Made by a program: the position numbers and the translations under genes. From contig NZ_KZ679040.1 of the NCBI RefSeq assembly GCF_003024195.1, forward strand, positions 62,001-126,000: a stretch of 64,000 nucleotides of DNA, read 5' to 3'. The notes below the pieces were generated by a model that saw only the letters and a program-made list of their open reading frames with translations, searched no databases and was not told the origin of the DNA. This DNA comes from Streptomyces dioscori (GTDB taxonomy: Bacteria; Actinomycetota; Actinomycetes; Streptomycetales; Streptomycetaceae). Of the stretch, positions 43,638-52,280 are shown piece after piece. The first letter of the stretch is position 1; every line of letters begins with the position of its first letter.

Positions 43638-44291
43638 GTGAACCGCCGTCCCACCCTGCTCGCAGCGCTTACACTGACCGCCGCTGCGGCCTTGACGCTG
43701 TCCGCCTGTAGTGGCGACAGCCCCGAGAGCGACAGCAAGGACAAGGTCGAGGCCACCGCGGGTTCCCAGAAGTCGGCCTCGACCAGCGCTTCGGAAGAAG
43801 CTGCGGCGCGGCGTCCGGCGATCGAGCTGCCCTCGGACGTCAAGCTCAGCTTCACCCCGGAAGCGTCCGAGGACCCTGTCGAGAAAGCAATTCTCAAGGA
43901 CAACGCGCAACTCGTCCGAGCCCTGTCCGCGGCCATCGTTGCCCAGGATCCGCGACTGCCGGCCCTTGAGTTCTATACGGAGGGCGAGGGCGCGGTGGCC
44001 GCCCAGAAGTGGGTCAAGGCATTCGTGGATGTCGGCTGGACGGTGACCGGGGACACGCGTTACTTCGACCGCCAGGTCACGGTCGGCTCGAAGGGCACCG
44101 CTTCGCTCACCTACTGCGCGGACGAGAGCAAAGCATTCAGCAAGGTGATCAAGACCGGCGAGATCAAGGGGACCGAGGTCACCAAGGAGAGTTACGTCGC
44201 CTATGGCGTCCAGGTGGAGAAGAACGACGAAGGAGTCTGGGAACTCATGAAGATCTCCTCTACGCGAGGTGCCGACAAGTGTCAGCCGTGA
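43638..44291 (+). CDS. Array lipoprotein 5
   Basis: The 217-residue lipoprotein has the MNRRPTLLAALTLT signal and lipobox LSAC (Cys24). Its mature domain has IELPSDVKLSFTPEASEDPVEKAIL, YCADESKAFSKV (Gly of the SKG motif changed to Ala) and a final Cys (DKCQP). It overlaps member 6 by 13 bp, the same arrangement as members 3 and 4. Confidence 0.85.
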   Translation: MNRRPTLLAALTLTAAAALTLSACSGDSPESDSKDKVEATAGSQKSASTSASEEAAARRPAIELPSDVKLSFTPEASEDPVEKAILKDNAQLVRALSAAIVAQDPRLPALEFYTEGEGAVAAQKWVKAFVDVGWTVTGDTRYFDRQVTVGSKGTASLTYCADESKAFSKVIKTGEIKGTEVTKESYVAYGVQVEKNDEGVWELMKISSTRGADKCQP

Positions 44292-44941
44292 ATCGGGTGT
44301 GTCGTGTCGTGACCGCGACGGTGACCGTTGCCGCGGCCCTGACGCTGTCCGCCTGTGGCAGCGGCAACTCCGACGGCAGCTCCGACGGCAAGGGCCCGGG
44401 CGCCGACACCGGCGCGCGGAAGTCCGCTTCGCCGAGCGCAGTTGAGTCAGCTGTCACCGACCGCCCGGAGATCGAGCTGCCCTCGGATCTGAGCTATACC
44501 TTCGAGTGGCCGAAGAGCGGTGACAAGGAGAGGGACGCTGTTCTGAGTGACGGTGCGCAGTCCGTCAAGGCTGTTGATCTGGCCATCGCCCATCAGGATG
44601 CCCTGGACAAGCCGTATCTCTTTTATTACGAGGGGGAGGCCGCCGCGGGGACCGAGCAGTTCATTCAGAGGTATGTGGACAACAAGGCTCGGACCACGGG
44701 TGCCTATCGTTTCTACGACCCGAAGGTGAACGTTCGTGGTGACGGGACGGCCTCGTTCAGTTATTGCGAGGATCAGGGCAAGGCGTTCGTCATGTACCTC
44801 AAGGGCAAGCGGATCAAGAAGACCGAGGTCACCGCGGACAGTTACGTCGCTTACCAGACGTCACTCAAGAAGAACGACAAGGGTGTCTGGGTGATTCACG
44901 ACATCACCTCTCAGAGGGGGAGTGCCGCGTGTCAGCCCTGA
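44279..44941 (+). CDS. Array lipoprotein 6
   Basis: The 220-residue lipoprotein starts at GTG 44279 (V-S-A-V-N-R), matching the start of member 4 and preceded by GAGGTG; GTG 44288 is an alternative. The lipobox is LSAC. Its mature domain (IELPSDLSYTFEWPKSGDKERDAV, IAHQDALDKPYLFYYEGEAAAG, YCEDQGKAF, final AACQP) is closest to member 1 at the other end of the array. It is the last array gene, convergent with the SGNH hydrolase gene. Confidence 0.83.
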   Translation: MSAVNRVCRVVTATVTVAAALTLSACGSGNSDGSSDGKGPGADTGARKSASPSAVESAVTDRPEIELPSDLSYTFEWPKSGDKERDAVLSDGAQSVKAVDLAIAHQDALDKPYLFYYEGEAAAGTEQFIQRYVDNKARTTGAYRFYDPKVNVRGDGTASFSYCEDQGKAFVMYLKGKRIKKTEVTADSYVAYQTSLKKNDKGVWVIHDITSQRGSAACQP

Positions 44942-45004
44942 GGTGACCGCACAGCGCAGGCCACGGGCCGCAGCGTCACGCCCCCTCCGATCAGGCCTCG
45001 GTCG

Positions 45005-46207
45005 TCAGCTCGTGGGGGCCGGGCCCAGGCGCATCGCGCGTGGCCCTTCTCCCGGGGTATTGGTGCAGCGGTGGTTCGCCGGGGTTCCGGTCAGGTGGAG
45101 GCCCAGGCAGGCGCCCAGGGCCAGTTGGCCGTAGTGGTTGGGGTGCAGGGACTCCTGGCGTTGGCCCTGGCCCGCGCCGGTCGTGACGAAGCGGACCCAT
45201 TCGCTGGTGCGGCCCGAGGGCCGCTCGGGGCCGGCCTGGACCGTGGTCGTGGAGCAGACCTCCCGGCCGTCGAAGGCGCGCGACAGGTCCAGGAACTCCG
45301 CGCCGGACTCCCGGGCCGCGGAGGCGAGCGTGCTGCTGATCTCGGGTACGAGCTGGTCGTGGGCCCAGGTGAGGTCCCTGTCGAAGAAGGGGCAGCCGCC
45401 GTCGGTCAGGCGGTCGTACTTCTCCCCGGGGTAGCGGATCCGCCCGCCGTCGGGCAGCGGTGACGGGTAGGACTGCAGGATCAGGCGGTAGCTGCCCGCC
45501 GGGTGGCCCGCCCGCTTCATGGCCGTGGTGACGTCGGCGAGGGAGGCGACGGCCGCGGTGCGCATCATGGGCAGCCGCTTTCTGACCTCCGGCGCCTGGG
45601 TGGGAGCGCAGGGCGACGCCCCGATGGGAGTGACGAAGCCCTTGGCGCAGGCGACGATGACGTCCTCGAAGCCGAGGTCGTTGCCGCCGACGGAGACGAC
45701 GACCGCCCGTACGGGGTGTCCGGTGACGGCCTTCTGGAGCTGCTCGGCCTGCGACGGCTCGGACTTGAACGGGCGCCCGCCGTGCTCGGGCAGCAGGATC
45801 GCGGTCGAGGTGGCCCCCGAGCAGGCGAGGTTGAGCCGGTGGGCCCCGGCCGGGGCGGGGGACGAATTGACCTCGGCGCTGTCGGAGCGGTTGCAGCCGT
45901 TGTCGTAGGACGTGCCGTACACCCGGCGCTCGTCCGTCGTCCGGCTCGGCTGGTCGTAGGCCCGGTCGGTACCGGAGTAGCCGCCTGCGCTGTCGTTGCT
46001 GTTGCCCGCCCAGCGGCCCGCCTCCCCGGAGATGAAGCTGTCGCCCAGGGACACCACCCACGGTGTCTCGGCGGCCCTGCTCTGCGCGTGCGCGTGCACG
46101 GTCCCGCCCTGCGTGAGGCCGGCTCCGCACAGGGCGGCCACGGCCGCGGTCGCGACCGCGATGCGCAGTCGGCCCCTGCCTCGGCCTCGTACCCAAGAAG
46201 TTCTCAT
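45005..46207 (-). CDS. Secreted SGNH-family hydrolase (GDSL esterase/lipase)
   Basis: This enzyme hydrolyses esters outside the cell, but the substrate is unknown. From ATG 46207 the product is 400 residues, with a basic N-terminus and signal peptide. Block I has Ser57 in SLGDSFISGEAGRW. Block III is SVGGNDLGF, and the catalytic His lies in SLHPNHYGQ. Six Cys residues suggest disulfides. A fragment of a similar gene lies at 37875-37943, so the two flank the lipoprotein array. The short upstream extension (from 46234) is not used. Confidence 0.88.
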   Translation of the reverse strand: MRTSWVRGRGRGRLRIAVATAAVAALCGAGLTQGGTVHAHAQSRAAETPWVVSLGDSFISGEAGRWAGNSNDSAGGYSGTDRAYDQPSRTTDERRVYGTSYDNGCNRSDSAEVNSSPAPAGAHRLNLACSGATSTAILLPEHGGRPFKSEPSQAEQLQKAVTGHPVRAVVVSVGGNDLGFEDVIVACAKGFVTPIGASPCAPTQAPEVRKRLPMMRTAAVASLADVTTAMKRAGHPAGSYRLILQSYPSPLPDGGRIRYPGEKYDRLTDGGCPFFDRDLTWAHDQLVPEISSTLASAARESGAEFLDLSRAFDGREVCSTTTVQAGPERPSGRTSEWVRFVTTGAGQGQRQESLHPNHYGQLALGACLGLHLTGTPANHRCTNTPGEGPRAMRLGPAPTS

Positions 46208-46331
46208 GCCGCTGTCAATTGCCAAGGCAAACACCGGATATGCGCCGAGGGCCGTGCTGCCCCTCCAACGGGTCGGGCGTCGCCATCGGTTGACGTCGGC
46301 CGCGCGCCGGGGTGCGCCGCGCCGCTTCGCC

Positions 46332-46991
46332 TTAGGGGCGCGGGGCGTTCACGTCCCGCGACTCCGGATGCGGCCCGCGCAGGCGCGAGATCAGCGCTCC
46401 GCCGTACGGGGAGGCCAGCGGGGCGAGGAACCACAGGACGAACGCGTACGGGAGCAGCCAGGCCAGGGCCGCGCTGAGGAGGAACCAGGCGCCGACCGCC
46501 CAGGAGCCGTCCGCCTGGTGGCGCGTGTCCGCCGGGTCGCCCGTCGTCAGCCCGGTCCTGTGGGAGATCTCCCTGATGACGGCCTCGCAGCAGACCATCG
46601 CCGCCATGGTGGCCGCGAACAGCGTGTCCGCCAGCGGGTTGGTCGCCGAGGCGCCGATGACCGCCGTCGGGAACGGAAGGAACGCGACCAGCAGCAGGAA
46701 CGGCGCGTGCCAGGCCGTGAACGCGCTCGACAGCCTGCCGATCCGGTCCATCAGCTTGTGATGGCGGCGCCACACCGACCAGAGCAGGATGAACGCCAGC
46801 GCGAACGCCAGGTAGGAGTCCCGCTCGTGCACGAGGAAACTGCCGAGCGCGCGGGTCGACGCCAGTTCTTGTTCGTCCGGGCGTTCCAGTTCGACGGCCA
46901 GCAGGGTCATCGCGATAGCGAAGATCGCGTCCGTGAAGAAGGCCAGTCTCTCGGGCGAGAACCCTGGCTCCGGCCGATCGCTCTCGCTCAT
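46332..46991 (-). CDS. TMEM175-like integral membrane protein (DUF1211), putative potassium channel
   Basis: The 219-residue product has about six hydrophobic segments. The first carries ERLAFFTDAIFAIAMTLLAVEL, the bacterial TMEM175 signature (RxxxFxDxxFAIAxTLL). Characterised bacterial members are leaky K+-selective channels. A good RBS (AGGGAG) precedes the ATG at 46991. It has no operon partners and could be a stand-alone ion homeostasis gene. Confidence 0.85.
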   Translation of the reverse strand: MSESDRPEPGFSPERLAFFTDAIFAIAMTLLAVELERPDEQELASTRALGSFLVHERDSYLAFALAFILLWSVWRRHHKLMDRIGRLSSAFTAWHAPFLLLVAFLPFPTAVIGASATNPLADTLFAATMAAMVCCEAVIREISHRTGLTTGDPADTRHQADGSWAVGAWFLLSAALAWLLPYAFVLWFLAPLASPYGGALISRLRGPHPESRDVNAPRP

Positions 46992-47033
46992 CCGAAGCTC
47001 CCTGACGTCAGAACTGTGTCTGTGTCTGTGATC

Positions 47034-47222
47034 TTAGGGAGTGGGGTGCTGCGCCTTCAGGGTGCGTATCAGTTCGCCCAGGCGGGCGGGGGTTGTTATG
47101 AGGGTGGTGTCGGGCGCGTCGCTCTCGCGGAGGACGACGGTTCCGGCGGCCGGGGTGGCCACATGGATGCAGTTAGAGCTGTCGCCGCTGTACGTGGACT
47201 TCTGCCAGTGGATGGCGGGCAT
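47034..47222 (-). CDS. DUF397 small protein, partner of the upstream XRE regulator
   Basis: The 62-residue product has the family pattern WQKSTYSGDSSNCIHVA, VVLRESDAP and a C-terminal helix (LGELIRTLKAQ). ATG 47222 is used; the longer frame overlaps the neighbour. DUF397 proteins are encoded with WhiJ-type HTH regulators in actinomycetes and modulate them. The two genes here are 11 bp apart. Confidence 0.88.
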   Translation of the reverse strand: MPAIHWQKSTYSGDSSNCIHVATPAAGTVVLRESDAPDTTLITTPARLGELIRTLKAQHPTP

Positions 47223-47233
47223 GGTGGTCTCTT

Positions 47234-48106
47234 TCAGGTGTCCCGGATGAGGCGGTGGATGAAGTCGCGTGACTCGGCGGGGTTGAGCGCGCACGGTTCC
47301 ATTTGATCCAGCACGGAGCGGTACTTGCTCAGCTGTGCGTCCGCGTCGAGAAATCCGCAGCCGCCATGGTGCGTGTCCAGCTGGACGGTGTCGAGCTGGG
47401 GGACCGGGCCCTTGACGTAGTCGAACGACTGGCCTGTGCTCGGGAAGTGGTCCGCGCCGAAGGGGATCACCCTGATGGACACGTGGGCCAGTTCGCTCAG
47501 ATCGATGATGTGCCGGAGCTGGCCGCGCGCGATGTCCGGGCCGCCGAAGCCCATACGGAGTGCCGCCTCGTGGATGGTCGCCGCGTACGGGGGCGGGTTG
47601 TCCCTGTGCAGGATGCCCTGCCGCTTCATGCGATGGGTGAGGCGATGCTCGATCTCGTACTGCCGCATGGGCGGGGCCACTTGCTGAAAGAGGGCTCGTG
47701 CGTGGTCCGTGGTCTGCAGCAGGCCTGGGATGTGGATGATGAGCGCCACACGCAGACCGGCGGCGTGGTGCTCAAGTTCGGCGAGGTCGATCAACGTCAC
47801 CGGCAGGTGCTCCCGGTACTCGTCCCACCACCCACGCTGCCGCCCGCCGGTCATCGCGGCGAGGGCGTCGACGAACGCGGAGTCGGTGCAGCTGTAGCTG
47901 CTGGCGAAGGTGCGGACGCGGTCGGCGCTGACGGCATAGCGGCCGGCCTCGATGTTGCTGATCTGCGCCTGCTTCAGGCCGAGCAGGCCTGCGGCGGCGC
48001 TGGACGTCAGTCCCGCGTGCTCCCGGAGCTTGCGCAGTTCGGTACCCAGGCGCTGCTGGCGCAGCGTGGGGGCGGTGCTGGGCGGCACTGAACCCTCTCT
48101 CGTCAT
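47234..48106 (-). CDS. WhiJ-type XRE helix-turn-helix regulator with DUF5753 domain
   Basis: The 290-residue product has an N-terminal XRE domain (about 17-75: LRKLREHAGLTSSAAAGLLG, KQAQISNIEAGRYAVSADRV) and a C-terminal DUF5753 domain (HIPGLLQTTDHARALF). RBS GGAGGG precedes ATG 48106. With the DUF397 gene downstream and a divergent HATPase gene it forms the actinobacterial triad seen at whiJ/abaA-like loci, which tune development and antibiotic production. The specific target is unknown. Confidence 0.92.
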   Translation of the reverse strand: MTREGSVPPSTAPTLRQQRLGTELRKLREHAGLTSSAAAGLLGLKQAQISNIEAGRYAVSADRVRTFASSYSCTDSAFVDALAAMTGGRQRGWWDEYREHLPVTLIDLAELEHHAAGLRVALIIHIPGLLQTTDHARALFQQVAPPMRQYEIEHRLTHRMKRQGILHRDNPPPYAATIHEAALRMGFGGPDIARGQLRHIIDLSELAHVSIRVIPFGADHFPSTGQSFDYVKGPVPQLDTVQLDTHHGGCGFLDADAQLSKYRSVLDQMEPCALNPAESRDFIHRLIRDT

Positions 48107-48230
48107 GACGCGTCCCTCCAGTCACCCACAAGAGGGAACTATCAATTCTGGCGCTCATTCGATGTAAATTATTACACCGCCTCCCCTAGGGTGAGTGGCG
48201 AGCCCTCTCCCCTTCCTTCTGGAGGCACCC

Positions 48231-48713
48231 ATGGTCACCGTAGCCCCGCCCGACACCTGGACGTACGCCCTTCGCCTGCCCCATGACCCCCGTGCCGCCC
48301 GCGTCGCACGCATGACCGTGCGGGCCGCCCTCCACGGGCACGGCATGGCCGAAACCCTCGACGTCGTCGAGCTGTTGACGTCCGAACTCGTCACCAACGC
48401 CTACCGGCACACCAGAGGGCCCGCCTCCCTGCGGCTGACCGCGCTGGGCGACGGGCGCCTGCGCGTGGGCGTGTGGGACAGCAGCCCCCACATTCCGGCG
48501 CCCTTCGACGAGCCTCCCGGCGGCCGGGGCGCGAAAAGCAGCCCGATCACCCCCACCACCCCGATCAGCCCGATCACACCGACCCCCGTCGACTCCGAAA
48601 GCGGGCGCGGGCTGTTCCTCGTACAGCAGTGCGCGACCTCGTGGGGCGGCTGGTCCCTGGGGAGCGGTCTGCTCGGACGCGGTGCCGGGAAACTGCTGTG
48701 GTTCGAGGTCTGA
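48231..48713 (+). CDS. HATPase_c (anti-sigma-factor-like) regulatory ATP-binding protein
   Basis: The 160-residue product starts at ATG 48231, preceded by CTGGAGG. GHKL-family boxes are visible: an N-box in LTSELVTNAYRHT, a G1 region in GVWDSSP and a G2 in SESGRGLFLVQQCA. A Pro/Ile/Thr-rich repeat insert (SPITPTTPISPITPTP, about residues 105-122) lies between the boxes. It is divergent from the XRE/DUF397 pair with a 124-bp shared control region, so it likely belongs to that regulatory module. The insert appears to come from an expanded short DNA repeat. Confidence 0.88.
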   Translation: MVTVAPPDTWTYALRLPHDPRAARVARMTVRAALHGHGMAETLDVVELLTSELVTNAYRHTRGPASLRLTALGDGRLRVGVWDSSPHIPAPFDEPPGGRGAKSSPITPTTPISPITPTPVDSESGRGLFLVQQCATSWGGWSLGSGLLGRGAGKLLWFEV

Positions 48714-48976
48714 GGAGGTCTGAGGAGGTCTGAGGAACCCCCCTGTGCGGACCTCCCTGCCGACCCCCCCTACAGACCCCCGCGTCACCCCCTACGCACA
48801 TCCCCGTCCACGCCCTCCGGGCCGGCCCCCTGTGCGACCCTCGATGGAAAGGCCTCACCACGCCCCCCGCCCGAGGGTGAGAGCAACGTTCCCCCGTGGT
48901 CACTCGAAGGCACAGAGCGGAAACGAGCCGTCCCTACCTTCGGAAATACCACCCGGAGACATCGTGGAGGCGTGAG

Positions 48977-50359
48977 ATGACAGCCCCGAGCAGCAGCATC
49001 ACGACGCGCAAAGGGGGCCGCTGGATCGAGCAGTGGGACCCGGAGGACGAGGCGTTCTGGAAGGAGACGGGAGAGAAGGTCGCCCACCGGAACCTCTTCT
49101 TCTCCGTCCTCTCCGAGCACATCGGGTTCTCGATCTGGACCCTCTGGTCGGTCATGGTGCTCTTCATGGGGCCCGAGTACGGGCTGACCCCCGCCGACAA
49201 GTTCTTCATCATCTCGATGGCGACCCTGGTCGGCGCCATCGTTCGGGTGCCGTACACCTTCGCCGTCGCCCGCTTCGGCGGCCGGAACTGGACCATCATC
49301 GCGGCGAGCATGCTGCTCGTCCCGACGATCGCCGCCTTCGTCGTGATGGAGCCGGGGACGTCGTTCGGCACCTTCCTCGTGTGCGCCATGCTCGCCGGGG
49401 TCGGAGGAGGGAACTTCGCCTCCTCCATGACCAACATCAACTCCTTCTTCCCGCTGCGGAAGAAGGGGTGGGCGCTGGGGCTCAACGCCGGCGGCGGCAA
49501 TATCGGCGTGCCCGTCGTGCAGCTCATCGGGCTGGCCGTCATCGGGGCCAACGGCGGTCCGCGGCTGCTGCTCGGGATCTACATCCCGCTCATCGTCGTC
49601 GCCGCCGTGCTCGGTGCTCTGTACATGGACAACATCACGTCCGTGAAGAACGACAGCGGGGCCGCCAAGGAGGCCGTGAAGGACCCGCACACCTGGATCA
49701 TGTCCTTCCTCTACATCGGGACGTTCGGGTCGTTCATCGGCTACAGCTTCGCCTTCGGCCTCGTACTCCAGACACAGTTCGGGCGTACGCCGCTGGAGTC
49801 GGCGTACGTCACCTTCATCGGGCCGCTCCTCGGCTCCCTGATCCGGCCCGTCGGCGGCTGGCTCGCCGACAAGTACGGCGGCGCCCGCATCACCCTGTGG
49901 AACTTCGTCGGCATGGGCGCCGCGACCGCCGTCATCGTGGTCGCCTCCATGGAGAAGTCGCTCGCCCTGTTCACCACCGCGTTCATCGTGCTGTTCGTGC
50001 TCAGCGGGCTCGGCAACGGCTCCACGTACAAGATGATCCCCGGCATCTTCCAGGCCAAGGCCGCCGCCAAGGGGCTCACCGGCGAGGAAGCCGCGTCGTA
50101 CGGGCGGCGGCTGTCGGGTGCCTCCATGGGGCTCATCGGGGCCGTGGGCGCGGTCGGCGGGCTCGGTATCAACCTCGCCTTCCGGCAGTCCTTCCTCAGC
50201 GTCGGTTCCGGCACCGGGGCCTTCGTCGCCTTCCTCGCCTTCTACGCCGCCTGCTTCGCGGTCACCTGGGCCGTATACCTTCGCCGCCCCGCCACCTCCG
50301 GGGCGACCGCCATGACCGCGTCGGAGGCGAAGACGCAGCTCAGCTACGCCGAGGTGTAA
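48977..50359 (+). CDS. narK: Nitrate/nitrite transporter NarK
   Basis: This is an MFS permease that imports nitrate or exports nitrite. The 460 residues from ATG 48977 (RBS GGAGG) have about 12 helices, and the nitrate signature GxGGGNFASSMTNI and the second motif GAGGxxN-like GLNAGGGNIGV are present. The linked nnaR gene encodes the nitrate co-regulator, so the pair serves assimilatory nitrate metabolism. The region 48899-48924 contains GTCAC and GGAAAC elements that may be part of a GlnR box, but the spacing is imperfect. Confidence 0.9.
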   Translation: MTAPSSSITTRKGGRWIEQWDPEDEAFWKETGEKVAHRNLFFSVLSEHIGFSIWTLWSVMVLFMGPEYGLTPADKFFIISMATLVGAIVRVPYTFAVARFGGRNWTIIAASMLLVPTIAAFVVMEPGTSFGTFLVCAMLAGVGGGNFASSMTNINSFFPLRKKGWALGLNAGGGNIGVPVVQLIGLAVIGANGGPRLLLGIYIPLIVVAAVLGALYMDNITSVKNDSGAAKEAVKDPHTWIMSFLYIGTFGSFIGYSFAFGLVLQTQFGRTPLESAYVTFIGPLLGSLIRPVGGWLADKYGGARITLWNFVGMGAATAVIVVASMEKSLALFTTAFIVLFVLSGLGNGSTYKMIPGIFQAKAAAKGLTGEEAASYGRRLSGASMGLIGAVGAVGGLGINLAFRQSFLSVGSGTGAFVAFLAFYAACFAVTWAVYLRRPATSGATAMTASEAKTQLSYAEV

Positions 50360-50525
50360 CGCGACACACGGCCCGACACGTGACGTAACACGGGCGACAT
50401 CAAGCGGAACCGAGCCTGTCACGCATGATTGACAGGCTCGGTCGTCCGTCGTGAGGCGGGTAGGCGGGGCGCCCCAACCCAGCGGGTGACGCGGACGAAC
50501 ACCACTCCAGCGGGACGAGAGCCAC

Positions 50526-51725
50526 ATGCCATCCATGTACGAGGAACCGCAGCAGCCGGACCGGGCCCAGCAGCAACCCGGCCGCACCGACCAGCAGGAC
50601 CACGGGCCGCTCGCGGGATTCACCGTCGGCGTCACCGCCGCCCGCCGCGCCGACGAACTCGGCGCCCTGCTCCAGCGGCGCGGAGCCGCCGTCCTGCACG
50701 CCCCCGCCCTGCGCATCGTGCCCCTCGCCGACGACAGCGAACTCCTCGCGGCGACCAAGCAGCTCCTCGACCAGGCGCCGGACATCGTCGTCGCGACCAC
50801 CGCGATCGGATTCCGCGGCTGGGTCGAGGCCGCCGACGGCTGGGGGCTCGGGGAGCAGCTCCTCGACGTGCTCCGGAGCGTCGAACTCCTCGCCCGCGGC
50901 CCCAAGGTCAAAGGTGCGGTACGTGCCCAGGGGCTGACCGAGGAATGGTCCCCGTCCTCCGAATCCATGGCCGAAGTGCTCGACCGGCTGCTTGAGGAAG
51001 GGGTCGACGGGCGTCGGATCGCGGTCCAGCTGCACGGCGAACCGCTGCCCGGCTTCGTCGAGTCGCTGCGGGCCGCGGGCGCCGAGGTCGTCGGCGTTCC
51101 CGTGTACCGGTGGATGGCCCCCGAGGACATCGGGCCCCTGGACCGGCTGCTCGACGCCACGATCAGCCGCGGCCTGGACGCGCTGACCTTCACCAGCGCC
51201 CCGGCCGCCGCCTCCCTGCTGAACCGCGCCGACGACCGTGGGCTGCTGCCCGAACTGCTCGCCGCCCTCAACCACGACGTGCTGCCCGCCTGCGTCGGCC
51301 CGGTCACCGCGCTGCCGCTGCAGGCCAGGGGCATCGACACGGTCCAGCCGGAACGCTTCCGGCTCGGCCCCCTCGTCCAGGTGCTGTGCAAGGAACTGCC
51401 CTCCCGGGCACGGACCCTGCCGATCGCCGGACACCGGGTGGAGATCCGTGGGCAGGCGGTACTGGTGGACGACGCCCTGCGGCCCGTACCGCCCGCCGGG
51501 ATGTCGCTGATGCGCGCCCTGTCCCGGCGGCCCGGCTGGGTGGTGGCCCGCGCCGAACTGCTGCGGGCGCTGCCCGGCGCCGGCAAGGACGAGCACGCCG
51601 TGGAGACCGCGATGGCCCGGCTGCGTACGGCACTGGGCACGCCCAAACTCATCCAGACCGTCGTCAAACGCGGCTACCGGCTGGCGCTCGACCCGGCCGC
51701 CGACTCCAAATACGCCGACGTCTGA
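50526..51725 (+). CDS. nnaR: NnaR: HemD-like domain fused to a winged-helix DNA-binding domain
   Basis: NnaR is a transcriptional co-activator that acts with GlnR on nitrate/nitrite assimilation genes in S. coelicolor (about SCO2958, from memory). The 399 residues comprise a disordered N-terminus, a uroporphyrinogen-III-synthase-like domain (about 30-290: FTVGVTAARRADELGALLQR, FTSAPAAASLL) and a C-terminal OmpR/PhoB-type winged helix (about 310-390: LSRRPGWVVARAELLRAL, VETAMARLRTALG, KRGYRL). Position immediately after narK supports the call. It may have little or no HemD enzymatic activity. ATG 50526 has no clear RBS; ATG 50535 is an alternative. Confidence 0.88.
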   Translation: MPSMYEEPQQPDRAQQQPGRTDQQDHGPLAGFTVGVTAARRADELGALLQRRGAAVLHAPALRIVPLADDSELLAATKQLLDQAPDIVVATTAIGFRGWVEAADGWGLGEQLLDVLRSVELLARGPKVKGAVRAQGLTEEWSPSSESMAEVLDRLLEEGVDGRRIAVQLHGEPLPGFVESLRAAGAEVVGVPVYRWMAPEDIGPLDRLLDATISRGLDALTFTSAPAAASLLNRADDRGLLPELLAALNHDVLPACVGPVTALPLQARGIDTVQPERFRLGPLVQVLCKELPSRARTLPIAGHRVEIRGQAVLVDDALRPVPPAGMSLMRALSRRPGWVVARAELLRALPGAGKDEHAVETAMARLRTALGTPKLIQTVVKRGYRLALDPAADSKYADV

Positions 51726-51734
51726 CACGTACGC

Positions 51735-52280
51735 CTATCCCTGACGGGCAGGTCGGCCGTACAGCGTCAGCGCCCGTGCCAGCAGGCCCAGCGCGAGCGT
51801 GCACAGTGCCGCCCGTACGACGTTCCAGGCCACCCACGGGTCCTCGAACTCCTCGCGCACGGACGCCGGGTCGGCCATCGTCGCCGGATTCCCGGCGTCC
51901 GCGAGGTCGTCGTTCAGCGGGATGTTCACGACGACGGTGAGCAGGAACGCCAGTCCGTACACGGCGAGCGCCGCGAACACCCACGCGCGCACCCTCGGTG
52001 AGCCGCGCAACTGCCAGGCGGAGATCCCCGTCAGCAGCAGCGCGCCGAGGAAACTCAGGAAGAACACCGGGTTCTGGATGACGTCGTTGATGTTCTGCAT
52101 GACCTCGACGAACACCCGGTCGTCGCTGCGGGCCAGCCCCGGCATGATGCTGCACGCGAACGCGTAGAACAGCCCGGCGATCAGCCCCATCGCCACCGTG
52201 GCCGCGACCAGCACACCGCCGGCGGACCTGCCCCGCTTCCTACCGCTCTCCGCCGTCCTGTTCCCTGTGTCGGTTGTCAT
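51735..52280 (-). CDS. DUF1772 (anthrone oxygenase-like) membrane protein
   Basis: The 181-residue product has four hydrophobic helices and the family features FYAFACSIMPGLAR near the first helix and NIPLNDDLA later. ATG 52280 is used although its RBS is weak. Its 3' end converges on nnaR with 9 bp between stops. DUF1772 members include anthrone oxygenases in polyketide clusters, but most, like this one, stand alone with unknown function. Confidence 0.85.
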   Translation of the reverse strand: MTTDTGNRTAESGRKRGRSAGGVLVAATVAMGLIAGLFYAFACSIMPGLARSDDRVFVEVMQNINDVIQNPVFFLSFLGALLLTGISAWQLRGSPRVRAWVFAALAVYGLAFLLTVVVNIPLNDDLADAGNPATMADPASVREEFEDPWVAWNVVRAALCTLALGLLARALTLYGRPARQG

